Shown here piece by piece: positions 1 to 10,700 of a stretch of DNA of 64,000 bases. Position 1 is the stretch's first letter, and the number at the start of each line of letters is the position of its first letter. Origin of the DNA: Candidatus Villigracilis propinquus (lineage in GTDB: Bacteria; Chloroflexota; Anaerolineae; Anaerolineales; Villigracilaceae); NCBI GenBank assembly GCA_016714565.1, contig JADKDM010000025.1, positions 1 through 64,000 of the forward strand, given 5' to 3'. The position numbers were made by a program, and so were the translations under genes. The notes under the pieces were generated by a model. That model searched no databases, was not told where the DNA came from, and saw only the letters and a list, made by a program, of their open reading frames with translations.

Positions 1-89
1 GCCGTTTGCAGATTGGCATCTTATCCTCGTGATCCGGGCTGGCGCTGGTCGGCGTAACGGTCGGCGGACTGGCTGCTGGCTTTTTTTAA
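1..89 (+). CDS. C-terminal fragment of a possible membrane protein
   Basis: The third forward frame ends at a TAA at 87-89 and reads as a hydrophobic, glycine-rich C-terminus (SGLALVGVTVGGLAAGFF). An in-frame stop near 28-30 interrupts it, as expected in this error-rich end of the sequence. The gene begins outside the window, so no family can be assigned. It could also be chance hydrophobic reading. Confidence 0.25.
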
Positions 90-94
90 ATTAA

Positions 95-933
95 ATGGCT
101 GGAAGCTGGCTCATCGCGATTATACCACCATCCTTGTCATCGTACCACTTATCGGGCTGTTGTTCCTTCACGGCTCCCATGGGCTGGAGACGGGTCCGCG
201 CTGGCAGGTTTTTCGCTGTCCTCGGTTTAGAGATGACGGTTGGCCCGGTGATCATGGTTGTACTTGAAATGGTCACGCTTCTTGGGATTATCGTTGCAGG
301 CGCAGTCCTAATCGCGATCCTTGTTTTAGCCACATTTCAGATATGATCCAGCTCTCCCAGATCATTCAAGCGGAAACCAGTGAAGATGTGCTGCTCATTT
401 GCTTGCGCGCCTTATATTTCCAGCCCATTTTGCAATTGCCGTAGGCATTGGGTATATTGCCCTCATCGTTCCGCTTATTGAAGAGGTGCTGAAAGCCTCT
501 GGCGGTCTGGTTTTTGCATCGAAGATCGAAAGCCCATCTCTCAGGAAGTTTGTGCTGGGATTATTGAGCGGAGCCGCCTTCGCATTGATCGAAAGCCTGA
601 ATGCCAGCGCAGATGGAACCACCAGTTGGCTATCATTGTCAGCGATGCGCGCGGGACAAGCATCCTGCACATAACGGCTTCCGGATTGATGGGCTGGGAA
701 TCGTCTCTGCCTTCAAAGAGAAGCGATACGGGCGTTTTTCGCCGCCTATTTTCGGCGTGAAATGATCCATGGAATTCCGAACACTATCTGCTGTGGGAAC
801 GGGTCTTTCCGCCCTCGGCAGATCGATTGAATAGACCAGAGTGGCACCTTAATTGCCCCCGCTTTGGTCATGGATTGCTCGTTATGGAGTAGGTATGTTT
901 GCGGTCCTGCTTGCCTCCAACCCGAAAACTTAG
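95..933 (+). pseudogene. PrsW-like intramembrane protease, frameshifted
   Basis: Several overlapping frames give a PrsW-type (CAAX-like, glutamic) membrane protease. The motif EEVLK near 480-500 matches the family EExxK. FALIES near 580-600 matches FxxxE, and HITASGLMGWG near 664-695 matches the third, histidine-containing motif. A last His-containing hydrophobic segment ends at the TAG at 931-933. Family members cleave membrane substrates such as anti-sigma factors, but no substrate is visible here. At least four frame changes are needed to read it through. The neighbouring trmI and rplY are damaged in the same way, so sequence errors are more likely than decay. The start at 95 is uncertain. 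Confidence 0.55.
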
Positions 934-988
934 GAATATTTCCAAACCGACTACCCTCGAAGAAAAATGACATCAAAAGAAGAGGAAG

Positions 989-994
989 TACAAT
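989..994 (+). promoter_or_regulatory. -10-like box before trmI
   Basis: TACAAT lies 4 bases before the ATG at 999, and no Shine-Dalgarno sequence is present. This fits the leaderless layout seen repeatedly in this window, although this stretch is error-rich and the spacing may be wrong by a base or two. Confidence 0.35.
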
Positions 995-998
995 CCGC

Positions 999-1801
999 AT
1001 GAATTACTCATCCACAGCACGGGATGGAGACCTTGCCCAACTAGTCGGCCTCACCCACAAGCATTTTATTATCACCCCCAAAGCCGGTGGAGATTTTCAA
1101 AGTCACCGTGGCGTATTGGGAACACGACGACCTCATTGGCAAACCCGGGCTCGCAGGTGGTCTTCAGCCACGCAGGCGCACCTTTCTTTTATTACAGCCT
1201 TCACGCCTTGCAGACATTTTGAATGAACTCCCCGCACCACCAGATCCTCTGCCGAAAGACATCGGATATCCTCATTCAAATGGGCGTGGCTCCCGGTCAA
1301 ACTGTGATGGAAGCAGGCACCGGTTCCGGTTCCATGACCATTGCATTGGCTACGCCGTCGGCGCGGAAGGAAAGAAGTCATCTCGTATGAACATAAACCG
1401 GATGTGCAGAATCTGGCGCAAGAATGTTGAACGCATCGGCCTCGCTTCTCGCCTGACCTTCAAACTGCGCGACATTCAATTGGGCTTCGACGAAACTGAC
1501 GCAGACGCCTTATTTCCTCGATGGTAAAATCCTTTTGACTACATCGCCCAAGTCCGCAATGCCCTCTGAAGCCCGGCGGTTTCTTTGGCACAATTCTGCC
1601 AACCTTTAATCATGTGGAAGAACCCTTATTGCCCCAAGACTAAACAAGTTCGCATTCATCGAAGTAGAACTCATCCTGCGCTACTACAAAGAAGCGGATC
1701 CAAGCCGCCTCCGCCCCACTGACCGCATGGTGGCGCACACTGGCTTTTTAGTATTCGCCCGAAAGATCGAAGAGACCCTCGACCCCGCGCGGTGGAATTA
1801 G
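999..1801 (+). pseudogene. trmI: tRNA (adenine58-N1)-methyltransferase TrmI, frameshifted
   Basis: Pieced together over three frames this is TrmI, which uses S-adenosylmethionine to methylate N1 of A58 in the tRNA T-loop. The N-terminus reads DGDLAQLVG...KHFIITPKAGG. Next comes the family signature PKDIGYILIQMGVAPGQTVMEAGTGSGSMTI (in split frames, 1256-1345), which holds the SAM-binding motif EAGTGSGS. The C-terminus has RYYKEADPSRLRPTDRMVAHTGFLVFARK (about 1680-1770), typical of bacterial and archaeal TrmI. About 265 residues are expected and the space fits. The frame changes at roughly 1110-1140, 1250, 1375, 1530 and 1570 are probably base-calling errors, because the enzyme is otherwise well conserved. 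Confidence 0.8.
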
Positions 1802-1839
1802 CCAACGAAGCAGGCGTGGATTCATAGCAGGAGGACCCC

Positions 1840-2378
1840 ATGTTTCGACGCCGTGGACAACACGCATGATCCGCAGAATGGCAAGACGGGGAGGACCCTC
1901 CCGCCCGTTTTGCAGCAAGCCAACCAAATGATGGCTAATGGTGATTATAAAAACGCCGCCGAATCTTTTCACGCTCTGGCAATGGGAGCAGAAGCAGTTC
2001 CCGCACCGCGCGCCATTTTTATATGTTGAAGCAGGACGCGCCGCAATTCTCAGTGGAGAGACAAAACCGGCATCGCAGACCTGCGCCGTGGATTAACCGC
2101 TGGCAACCAGCAGCGTTTTACAAGAATGCGGATGCAGGTTCAGCATCGTGAATGAATTACGGACACGCGGTTTGAACGCCGAAGCAGAAGAGATCTCCAA
2201 TTTATTGAACGGCACCTCCCCACCACACCAGCCGAAACAGCCGCTCCTCAAAAAGGCCTGTACTTGCCAAAACCCTTGCCCAGCCTGCGGTGCGGCGGTA
2301 AAGCCGGACGAAGTCGAATGGCTGGACGACATCACTGCCGAATGTTCCTATTGCGGCGCCCGATACGACGAAAAATAA
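1840..2378 (+). pseudogene. TPR-like protein with C-terminal zinc ribbon, frameshifted
   Basis: A good ribosome binding site (AGGAGG, 1830s) precedes the ATG at 1840. Across two or three frames the protein reads as a helical, TPR-like body (QQANQMMANGDYKNAAESFHALA; LRTRGLNAEAEEISNLL). A C-terminal zinc ribbon follows with two CxxC-type pairs (NPCPACG and CSYCGARYDEK). The length is about 180 residues. Such proteins are usually annotated as hypothetical zinc-ribbon proteins, and a specific function cannot be assigned. It follows trmI by about 40 bases and may be co-transcribed. The terminator at 2677-2706 probably ends this unit. Confidence 0.5.
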
Positions 2379-2563
2379 ACTTTATTCGATGAGCCATTTA
2401 GATCGAGTTCATTTTCCTAAAATTGGCAGAAGCCGCGCAAAACGCCGATCTCAACAGATACTACAGATCCCCGTCAAACCAGAGACGCGATTAGCAGCGC
2501 TACGGATGACCGTGAACTTTTTGAAAACGCTTGAGCTTTTGTAGCCGAAGCGCGAACTTCATC

Positions 2564-2666
2564 CTCCCGAAAGAGCATCGGGACAACACTTGCACCGTAC
2601 GCCAGTGCGGTGTGTGAGCGAAGTTGAGGATACGGAATAGTAAACTCTCGTTTTGCGTAAGGTGAG
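2564..2666. repeat. Dispersed palindromic repeat, copy 1
   Basis: The stretch 2564-2586 matches 40938-40960 at 21 of 23 bases (CTCCCGAAA...CATCGGGACAA). In both copies it is followed by a CGTACGGTGC-type core, in opposite orientations. The right edge (2654-2666, TGCGTAAGGTGAG) equals the terminal repeat of the element at 49513-49644. Together with 2379-2563, where I see no gene, this fills the space between the zinc-ribbon gene and the terminator. Confidence 0.5.
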
Positions 2667-2676
2667 CTAAATATAA

Positions 2677-2706
2677 AAAATCCGCCATCGAATGATGGCG
2701 GATTTT
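2677..2706. terminator. Bidirectional intrinsic terminator
   Basis: A 9-bp stem TCCGCCATC/GATGGCGGA with loop GAAT is flanked by AAAA on the left and TTTT on the right. It sits between the forward zinc-ribbon gene and the reverse rplY and can serve both. Confidence 0.8.
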
Positions 2707-2731
2707 GTTTCAAAATAGATTTTGAAGGAGC

Positions 2732-3387
2732 CTACTTCTTGGCTGCGCCTTACTTTCTTTCTTACCGCGTTCCACACTAAGTCCGAGGCGGCGGCTTCCA
2801 GCGCCAGGGAACGACAGCCCGCCACATCAACAGCTTCCGTCTTCGGGCGGGCGACAGCGATGGTTTCATCTTTCGTCATTCAAAATGCGAATGGCATCGG
2901 AGATTTCCGCCAGATCGCGGACGCGAATGCTGTTAACAACCAGCGCGAGCGCGGCGATATCAATCGCAAGACGCTCAGGAAGATCGGTGGGCAAACATTC
3001 CACTTCGAGCTTTTTCGATGTTCTTTCACCAAACAGCGTTGTAGTCCTTCACAGCACCGGAAACGCCCACGGAATTCAAGGCGAACGGTCAAGGATTTTT
3101 TCTGTGAGATCCAGCCATAAAATCAATGTGAGAGATGTTGCCCTTGATGAAGTTGCGCTGGCGTTCGCGCACAAGTGCGGGGTATTCCTTGCCTTCCAGG
3201 TCAATTGTGACAGGCTGGAAGAAGACAACTGCTCCTGTAACAAGGCTGGCATAGGCGCTTCCAGCGAGATCGCAATCGGATCCAGATACGGCCATAGATC
3301 ACCGCCGGTAATTGACCATCACGGCGCATGGCTTTCACCTGCTTGCCGATCGTCACGTTTTACAGCTTTCAAAACTACTTTATCCAT
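2732..3387 (-). pseudogene. rplY: Large ribosomal subunit protein bL25 (CTC form), frameshifted
   Basis: On the reverse strand, over several frames, the protein reads MDKVVLKAVKR, then GKQVKAMRRDGQLPAVIYGR and RNFIKGNISHIDFMAVSL. It continues with LPERLAIDIAALALVVNSIRVRDL and a C-terminal DETIAVARPKTE. This is the two-domain CTC/TL5 form of L25, which binds 5S rRNA; the expected length is about 215 residues. The start at 3387 has a good GAGGAG site. The C-terminus ends in a Lys/Ala-rich tail at the TAG at 2732-2734. At least four frameshifts are present. In a ribosomal protein these are best explained as consensus errors. Confidence 0.75.
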
Positions 3388-3481
3388 CGCCACTCCTCGG
3401 GCGCCTCTCACCCGTTAGATTCACGGTTACCTTCACCCTATGAAATGATGTTCTGAAAGCGCACGCCGCTGAACATTCAAA

Positions 3482-4001
3482 TTATTTTTTACTGAACAAC
3501 ATGCGCCCCAATAAGAGCATGATGCCCGCAAACAAACCGCCGACCAACCCCGCGATCAACGCGCCGCGTATCGATCACTGTGATCACGTTGCCTTCCACT
3601 TTTGGCGATAACAGGATAAGCGACTCAATGCGCTCGCCACGGACTTCACGTGCCGCCACAACGCCAGCGTACGCATTGCCGAACCCGACGCTTCCACCTA
3701 CAACCACGCCTGCCTGCCCACAATGGACATTGTCTCAGCCCGGGCAAATGCCACCCCACTCCCCCTGCGTGGTAACTTCCTGTGCCTGCACCAACCCCAA
3801 TGCCGACTGACGAGACGTCACATTTGTTGCAGTTACATGTGCGCCACGCTCTGGCTCAATTCCACATCTTCAGACTGGATTGTCTGAGCGGCGCTCTGGT
3901 GCATTCGCACCAACTCCGCTTTGACCATCTCCGCATTTACTTGAGAGAGATTGGCCACCCGCGGCTGCTCGGATTCCCCAGGATTTCGTTTTTATCTGCC
4001 A
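3482..4001 (-). pseudogene. Repeat-rich protein with C-terminal membrane anchor, frameshifted
   Basis: Read on the reverse strand over several frames it begins MADKNEILGNP. It continues with a quasi-periodic pattern (VNAEMVKAELVRMHQSAAQTIQSEDVELSQ..., then VVVGGSVGFGNAYAGVVAAREVRGERIESLILLSPKVEGNV). It ends with a glycine-rich membrane helix (GALIAGLVGGLFAGIMLLLGRMLFSKK). The spaced repeats of Ser, Gln, Ala and Val suggest a right-handed beta structure, similar to bactofilin-like or pentapeptide-like solenoids, but this is inference. No enzyme motif is visible. Homologous-looking repeat proteins are often annotated as hypothetical in Anaerolineae. Confidence 0.45.
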
Positions 4002-4026
4002 TGTATGCCTTTTTGCCTTGCGGCAG

Positions 4027-4048
4027 AAAACGCCTCCCCACGGAGGCG
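4027..4048 (-). terminator. Intrinsic terminator after receptor operon
   Basis: On the reverse strand a 7-bp stem CGCCTCC/GGAGGCG with loop GTGG is followed by TTTT. It lies downstream of the HAMP receptor gene, so it probably ends the reverse operon that runs from 7249 to 4131. Confidence 0.65.
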
Positions 4049-4130
4049 CAATAGTACGAACGGTTGCATTTTATACGGTGGAAGGGGTTTCGTCAAGGAA
4101 AAAAGCCCTTGGCGCCGCATAAAACAGCAG

Positions 4131-5201
4131 TTATTCCTTCTTGAAACGGTCCCGCATCCCTTCACCTTGGACTGTAAATCGGAAGAAGTCGCTTTCCACG
4201 ATTTCCTTCACCTGTTTATCCAGTTTGGAGCGATCCACCATGATCTCCAACTGCTGCACGCGGGCACGCAGGGTCTTTTCACGTTGAGCCACCTTGCCTA
4301 CCATGACCTTGAATACGCCAGTGAGAGTATCGATCTCATCATGGAAACTGCGCGAGTCTTCCGATGCTTCCTTCCACTCGTGGCTGTAATCACCTTCCCC
4401 GATCTCCTTGGCCACACCGGCCAGACCAATAATGGGACGGGTCAAAAATCCCGAAAGCCAGAACACCAAAAGGAAGATAAGAATATAGCTCAAGACGAAA
4501 GCAATGGCCCCGTTACGCAAAATATTCGCGCGAACCTCTTCGATATAACTTGCCTCAATGTCAATACCAATGGCACCGATGGCGTTTCCACTGGCATCAA
4601 CAATGGGCGCATACGAAGTGATCCAACTGCCAAAGTTGTCGGCTAATATGGCGTCCATGCGTCTGACCTGAGCCGTCAACCCATTATGAATGTTTGACGA
4701 AGTTGATGTGTAACTGCCACCGAAATCCGCATGCGCGGCTCACGAAAGTATCCTGTACTGCCAATGGCAATGATCTCGCCTTCATCAATGCCGTTTATGT
4801 AAGTGTAAATACGGGTCTGCGGCTCGATCTGCTGAACAGCCAATAGCCAGTTTTCATGTTCAATATACAGAGGATTATCTTCAGGTAATACCCGTTCTCC
4901 TCTTTGGGGTATCGGCGGTGGGGTTTTCAGGCGGACAGGCCGAGTTATTGGTACTTTCCTCTTCATAGAGTTTACAAAACCTTCCGTGTCCATTCCCTTA
5001 ATGGCGCCGTTCAGGTTTGCTGAAGATCGGTTGTGATGGTCTCAAAAACACGCGCAGATGTATATTGATAAAACCAGTAATAACTGGCCACAAACACCGG
5101 GTGAAAATAAGAATAAATCCGATCCAGACTTTCAGGCGCAGGCTGAAAAAGCGTCCGGCTGGTTTTATTGGTTCTGTTCGTTGTTCGCTCATGGTCATCA
5201 C
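4131..5201 (-). pseudogene. Membrane receptor with extracellular sensor and HAMP domain, frameshifted
   Basis: Over three reverse frames the protein has a short N-terminus, one membrane helix (LKVWIGFILIFT...) and an extracellular sensor of Cache type (YIEHENWLLAVQQIEPQTRIYTYI...; SWITSYAPIVDASGNAIGAIGIDIEASYI). A second helix (GAIAFVLSYILIFLLVFWLSGFL), a HAMP region and a coiled coil with a C-terminal DFFRF segment follow. There is no kinase, cyclase or GGDEF output domain, so it is a receptor-only protein that would need a partner. It starts 3 bases after the GNAT gene and is probably in one operon with it. Alternative starts are 5198 and 5192. Confidence 0.6.
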
Positions 5202-5204
5202 ATC

Positions 5205-5921
5205 CTATACATTAATGGTTTCAAGTACTTCAAGAACTACAGGGTGTTGCTCGGGCAAACCGTAATGGTCCACCAAAAATGCCTCTACAAAATTTATGAT
5301 CATTTCACGGGTAAATACTTCCGTTTTCACTTCCGTGTTCGGTAAAAAGCCGATATGCATGGGTGAGAAACGTGTGTTCGCAAGTTCTTCCGAACGACTG
5401 CGTCCTTCTACTTCGGGAGGGAAGATGGGCTCAACATATTTTAACGGCAATTGCACCAAGCCGTTACGCATGTAGTGCTCCATCAGGCGATGGGGGTTCC
5501 ACCTCGTTCACCATTCCATAAAGAGTGGATCTCTTTTTTGTTTTGCATCACGTATCACTTGATGCAAACATTCATAAATAATGAATACCGCCAGCGTTTG
5601 GTCTGCGGCAATTACTTTCCGGAAAGCCGGGTCCACCGCAAGGGAATGAGCCAGACCGCAGCGCCGCCCGCGGACATAACGAAAGGTACGTAACCCTGCA
5701 GGTTGACCGTCCACCTCGACCAGCCAATAATGAACAATATGTCCTTCACGATGCTCATTGCCGAACCGGGCGCGCCGCCTCATTCTCGAGACGTAATGCT
5801 GATACTGCGGAAATAGTTTTGCATACAGCCCCGAGCATTTTTTCAATTGCGATCCGTCGCCTGAACCAAAGAAGTTCATAAATGGCAACATTCCCGCCTC
5901 TCTTACAGGATTCAACGACAT
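5205..5921 (-). pseudogene. GNAT-like acetyltransferase, frameshifted
   Basis: The first part (5921 down to about 5508) reads as a GNAT-like fold. A conserved strand is VHYWLVEVDGQPAGLRTFRYV, followed by a putative acetyl-CoA binding segment LAHSLAVDPAFRKVIAA. The second part (5483 to 5205) continues in another frame to ETINV at the TAG at 5205-5207. Together they give about 238 residues with one frame change near 5490-5510. The substrate is unknown. It starts 7 bases after the transporter stop and is followed directly by the receptor, which suggests a three-gene operon. Confidence 0.45.
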
Positions 5922-5925
5922 TACT

Positions 5926-7249
5926 TATCACCCTCCAAAATCCAATTTATCCAAAACACTGGCCCCGCGTGTACGGCGTTTCAATTGCCAGTTTAACATA
6001 CTCTGTTCATACGTGGCACGCACCCGAAATGAGGCAAATACTGCCAGCAGGGCAACGACAACGCCAATTCCAAGGTAGATGAGCGAGTACTGGTCTCGAA
6101 CGAGGCCAAATTTCAAACCAAGAGGATGACAGCAATGCCACTAAACTTCCTATGATCGTCCCGCCGGAAGGAAGGTAACTGTCAATAAACATGCTAACGC
6201 GTCCACGCTTCGTTCGGGACCATTGCCTGAAATGCCTTACGCGTTGAAAGGTCCACCGTGTCATAGGTCACACGCGAAACGCCTTGCGCGGCTGCAATTG
6301 CCACATAACCGAGGAATAAAGAAATTCGCGATGATGGAACCCAGCATTACAAAAGGTTGGATGAGGAAACTGCGTTTCAAAGAGATGCGCTCAATGATCT
6401 TTGCAGACGCCTTGCACAAAGATCGAAACGAAGGCGATGATCAGATTGCTGAGCGTAAAAAAGGATTGAAAGCCGCTTCCGAGATCAAGTTGGCATCAGA
6501 TAATACATCGTAGAGGAGGATGGTCATCACACTTCCGGCGGCCAGCATTCCCAAGGCCGACCACGCAAACGCCGGAACGGTTTTAATGAACTCCCAGCCT
6601 TCTGTAAGGGTCTCTTCATTGAATCTTGTTTGCCGCTTGGCGGAGCGAGCTTCACCGTCCGCAGGCGGGTTTGTGCGATTAGAAAGGCTGGGAAAATATT
6701 GAGGCGTTGAGTAATAGCAATTTGACGGGACCAAAATCCCAGCTTGGCATCGATCGCGCCGATCCTCAGGTCAATGATGGTGCCGAAAAAGGCGAAATTC
6801 GCAATGATCGGCATAATGCGGCGTCCTGTTGCGGGGTCGTAAATATCATTGACGAGTATCCAAAAAACGACAGGGAAGAAGCGCCACTGCTGGTCATTCA
6901 GCAGATAAATCAATGTGTAACTGACTGGTTTTGGGAAGGAATTGAGAGAAAGGTCAACGGCAGGACGGCGTATAGAATCACAAAAACAAGCAATACGCCT
7001 GCCAAAAGTTTGATGCGGTCAAAACGGTCCACGATGAGGGATTGAATGCCGGTTGCCAGAATCAACAAAACCATGTCAATTGCCCAAACCAGCAGAATGT
7101 AATGGTCTTTCACTTCCGCCAAAAACCCGCTGACGGATACGACTTTTGTGATGCCCATGGCCGCATAGTTCGCAAAAATAAGCCGAGGGAAAAACCAACC
7201 CCCGACTCACCGGTGCGTAGCGAATCCACTGTCTCAAACGATCTATCAT
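5926..7249 (-). pseudogene. Multi-helix MFS-type transporter, frameshifted
   Basis: Several reverse frames between 7249 and 5926 give one membrane protein of about 440 residues. It begins MIDRLRQWIRYAPVSRG and has helices such as DHYILLVWAIDMVLLILATGI and LLAGVLLVFVILYAVLPLTFL. It ends LIYLGIGVVVALLAVFASFRVRATYEQSMLNWQL. The central part (QWRFFPVVFWILVNDIYDPATGRRIMPIIANFAFFGTI) resembles MFS proteins related to the ATP/ADP carrier (Npt1/Npt2-like) group, but I am not certain. At least six frame changes are needed. It is the first gene of the reverse operon with the GNAT protein and the receptor. Confidence 0.5.
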
Positions 7250-7286
7250 GCAATGCCTCTACAACTGTATTTATATTTTATGGTTT

Positions 7287-7439
7287 TCAGGAAGCTGCCT
7301 GAGTATATTTTTCAGGATCGTTTTCAAAAGAGACCTTGCAGCCAAGGGAACAGAAGTAGTAGGTTCTGCCTTTGTATTCAGATTTCCACTGCGCTGTGGC
7401 AGGGTCAACTTCCATTTTGCAGACCGGGTCGATTTCCAT
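7287..7439 (-). CDS. YHS-domain metal-binding protein
   Basis: A 50-residue protein made of a single YHS domain: DPVCKMEVDP at the N-terminus, then YKGRTYYFCSLGCKVSFENDPEKY. The cysteines at CKM and FCSLGC match the TRASH/YHS fold, which binds heavy metals such as copper in transporters and sensors. The start at 7439 was chosen because GGAG lies at the right distance and the YHS fold begins right after it. A longer reading back to 7511 adds 24 residues without family support. It may act as a small metal chaperone, which is inference. Confidence 0.8.
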   Translation of the reverse strand: MEIDPVCKMEVDPATAQWKSEYKGRTYYFCSLGCKVSFENDPEKYTQAAS

Positions 7440-7757
7440 GAGCACTCTCCAGAAAATTTTGTATCGCGAGTATACCCGATTGTACGAACCCAATAAATAT
7501 AAATAGCTCACCTAGCACAGTAAAAGATCCCGAAAGATTGATATAGAACACCTGAATGACCATTACGCCCATTCGGGGAGTATGAATCGTCAAGCTATCA
7601 TTAAAGTTAGGGTAATGCAAATAAGCAAAAAAAACAGTTAAACTCAGTTAGGCAAATTTGAGTTTTTCAAAACAATCTGGACGTATTCCAAATCAGGGTA
7701 TCGGACACAGTACGTACGGCATTTGAACCAAGAAAATAAATATAAAAGGTTTAACAA
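7440..7757. other. Intergenic region without recognised gene
   Basis: These 318 bases separate the reverse YHS gene from the forward PAS/GGDEF gene and must hold both promoters. No RNA gene, repeat or strong terminator was recognised. Short AT-rich stretches near 7615-7650 and 7730-7750 are candidate promoter elements only. Confidence 0.4.
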
Positions 7758-10700
7758 ATGGAACCCAAGAAATCCAGCCAGAAAAAAAGATTGGGAAAAT
7801 CCTCCTCAGGGGAGCAGGTCTTTCGCCTTATGTTTGAGAACCATTCGGCGGTCATGCTGTTGATCGAGCCGCAAACAGGCTTGATCCTGGATGCGAACCC
7901 GGCAGCAACGGTTTTTTATGGGTACCCAAAGTCACAACTTTGCGGCATGGTGATCAGCCAGATCAACATCCTGCCGGCTGCACAGGTTGAAGCGGAACGG
8001 CAAAAAGCATTCAAAGAGGAACGGAATTATTTTATTTTCACCCACAGACTCGCCAACGGAGACAAGCGCATTGTGGAGGTTCATTCATCCCCGATCCCCT
8101 TGCAGGAGAGGCAGGTATTATTTTCGATCATTCACGATATTACTGTTCGCAAGCAGGCAGAGGATGTAATGCGAATGGGGGAAGTGAAATACAAAGCTAT
8201 TTTTGAGAATGCACCGATCGGTATTTTCCAATCCACATTGGAAGGGCGCTTCCAGAGCGCCAACCCGTTTCTGGCGCAGATATATGGATACGATTCGCCG
8301 GAAGACCTGATCGCAAGTATCACAAATATCAGCCAGCAGATCTATGTAAACGCTTCAGAGCGCCTGGAGTTTCAGCGTATCCTTGCTGAACAAGGGGAAG
8401 TCACAGAATTCATTGGGGAGAATTATCGCAAGGACGGGACGATCATTTGGACGCAAACCACTGCCCGGGCAGAAAAAGATGAGTGCGGAAACATCCTGTA
8501 TTATGAAGGTTTTATCACGGATGTCACTGCGCGTAAAAAAGCGGAACAAGCCCTGCAAAACGCGCGTGATGAATTGGAACAGCGAGTAAAGGAGCGCACG
8601 GAGGAACTGACGCAAGTAAACGGGGATTTGCGAAGGGAGATCGGCGAGCGCAGGCAAGCCGAATTGGAACTGCGGGACAGTGAGGAGAAATTCCGTTCCA
8701 TCGTTGAATATGCCACAAACGGCATCTCCCTGACGGATGAATATGGCATGGTTGTGGAATGGAATCCTGCGCAGGAAAATATTCTGGAAAGAACGCGTGC
8801 AGAAGTAATAAACCGTCCGCTGTGGGATGTTCAATTTCAAAGCATGCAGCCTCACCGTAGAATCCCGGAAGTGCATAAAAAACTGACCGAAATCTTCCAA
8901 CAGATGCTCACGACAGGGGAAGTTCCAGAGCACGTGCGTGATCAGGAAATTACCATTCAAACCACCACCGGGGCTAAACGCATCATTCGCTCCTTTGTTT
9001 TTAGTATCAAGACGGCAAACGGGTTTCGACTGGCCGGAATATCATGGGATATTACCGAACGCAGACAGGCTCAAATGGCGCAGCAAGAATCTCTGGAGCG
9101 TCTTCAAAAAATTGCGAGTCGTGTGCCAGGGGTTGTGTATCAATATCGGCTGCGCCCCGACGGAAGCTCCTGTTTCCCTTTTGCCAGTGGAGCAATACAC
9201 GAAATCTACAGGGTAAGTCCACAGGAAGTGATGGAAGATGCTTCCAAGGTGTTTGAAAGAATCCACCCCGATGACCTTGACGGCGTCGCCGCCTCCATAC
9301 ATAAATCAGCAAAAGAACTAACCCCATGGAAATATGAATACCGTGTGAAGTTTGAAGACGGCGTCATCCGCCACCTTTATGGAAATTCAGCACCTCAGCT
9401 GGAGGAGGACGGGTCTGTGCTCTGGCACGGCTTTATCGCAGATATTACCGACCGAAAAATGCTGGAGAACGAACTTCAGGCACAGCGGGATTTTGCCACA
9501 CAGATCATCAACGCCATGGGACAGGGCCTCACCGTCACCAACGCAGAAGGCCAATTCGAGTTTGTCAACCCGGCATACGCGCATCTGTTCGGCTACGATA
9601 CGGCGGAGCTGATCGGAAAATATCCACGGGACTTAACAGTAGTTGAAGATCACACGACTCTGGCGGAGCAAAGGCACAAGCGCAGAAACGGTGAAACGTC
9701 TACATATGAATCACAGATTCGGCGTATAGATGGAAGCGTTGCACAGGTGCTGATCACCGGAGTGCCGCGCGAAAGCAATGGAAAATTCAATGGAGCCATC
9801 GCGGTAATCACCGATTTGACCGAGCGAAAGAAAATGGAGGAAACGCTGCGTGAATCGGAACGTTTTCCCGTTCGATCGTGGACGCCATCCCCGCCAAAAA
9901 TTGCCATTCTTGATGAAAACGGCCTGATCGTTGCGATCAATCGTGCATGGCGCGAGATGGCGCAAAACAATTTGGAAGAGCCTGCTCTGGTCTGTGAAGG
10001 CACAAATTACCTTGGCGTTTGCGATGCGACCAGCGGCCCGGAAGGTACAACGGCTGCCCTCGTTGCAAAGGGCATCCGTGCGGTGATATACGGCGAATTG
10101 CCTTCTTTCTCAATTGAATATTCGTGCGATACTCGCTTAAATAATTACTGGTACAACCTTCAAGTGACGCGCTTTGTGGGCAGCGGCCCCATCCGCGTGG
10201 TGGTCGCGCATGAAGACATCACAGCACGCAGGCAGGCAGAAAAGAGAGTCCAAAAGCAAAACGGGTATTTATCAGCCTTGCATCAAATTACGCTTGATCT
10301 GCTTGACCACCGGGAAATGGATGAATTATTCCAGGCAATTGTAGACCGCGCGGCAGTTCTGCTGGACGCCCCCTTCGCAGAGCTTATGCTTGAAGAGGAC
10401 GGGGAACTGGTCGTTCAGGTGTTTACAAAGAATCAATTCTTTCAAAAAGGGGAACGGGTCGGGCGCGATTCAGCAATAATAAGCTGGCAGGCGTTCGACA
10501 CCAAAAGACCGGTCATTCTGGATGAATACTCCGCGCATCCACATCACCACAAATTTTCTTATGAAACTCCGATCCACGCTTTGGCGGAATTTCCCGTGCT
10601 TGTCAGGGACAAGTCGATCGGCGTGCTGGCATTGGGACGTTCGGAAGCCGGGTATATTTTCAGCGAAGAACAGATCAAGAGCGGCGTGGCATTTGCGCAA

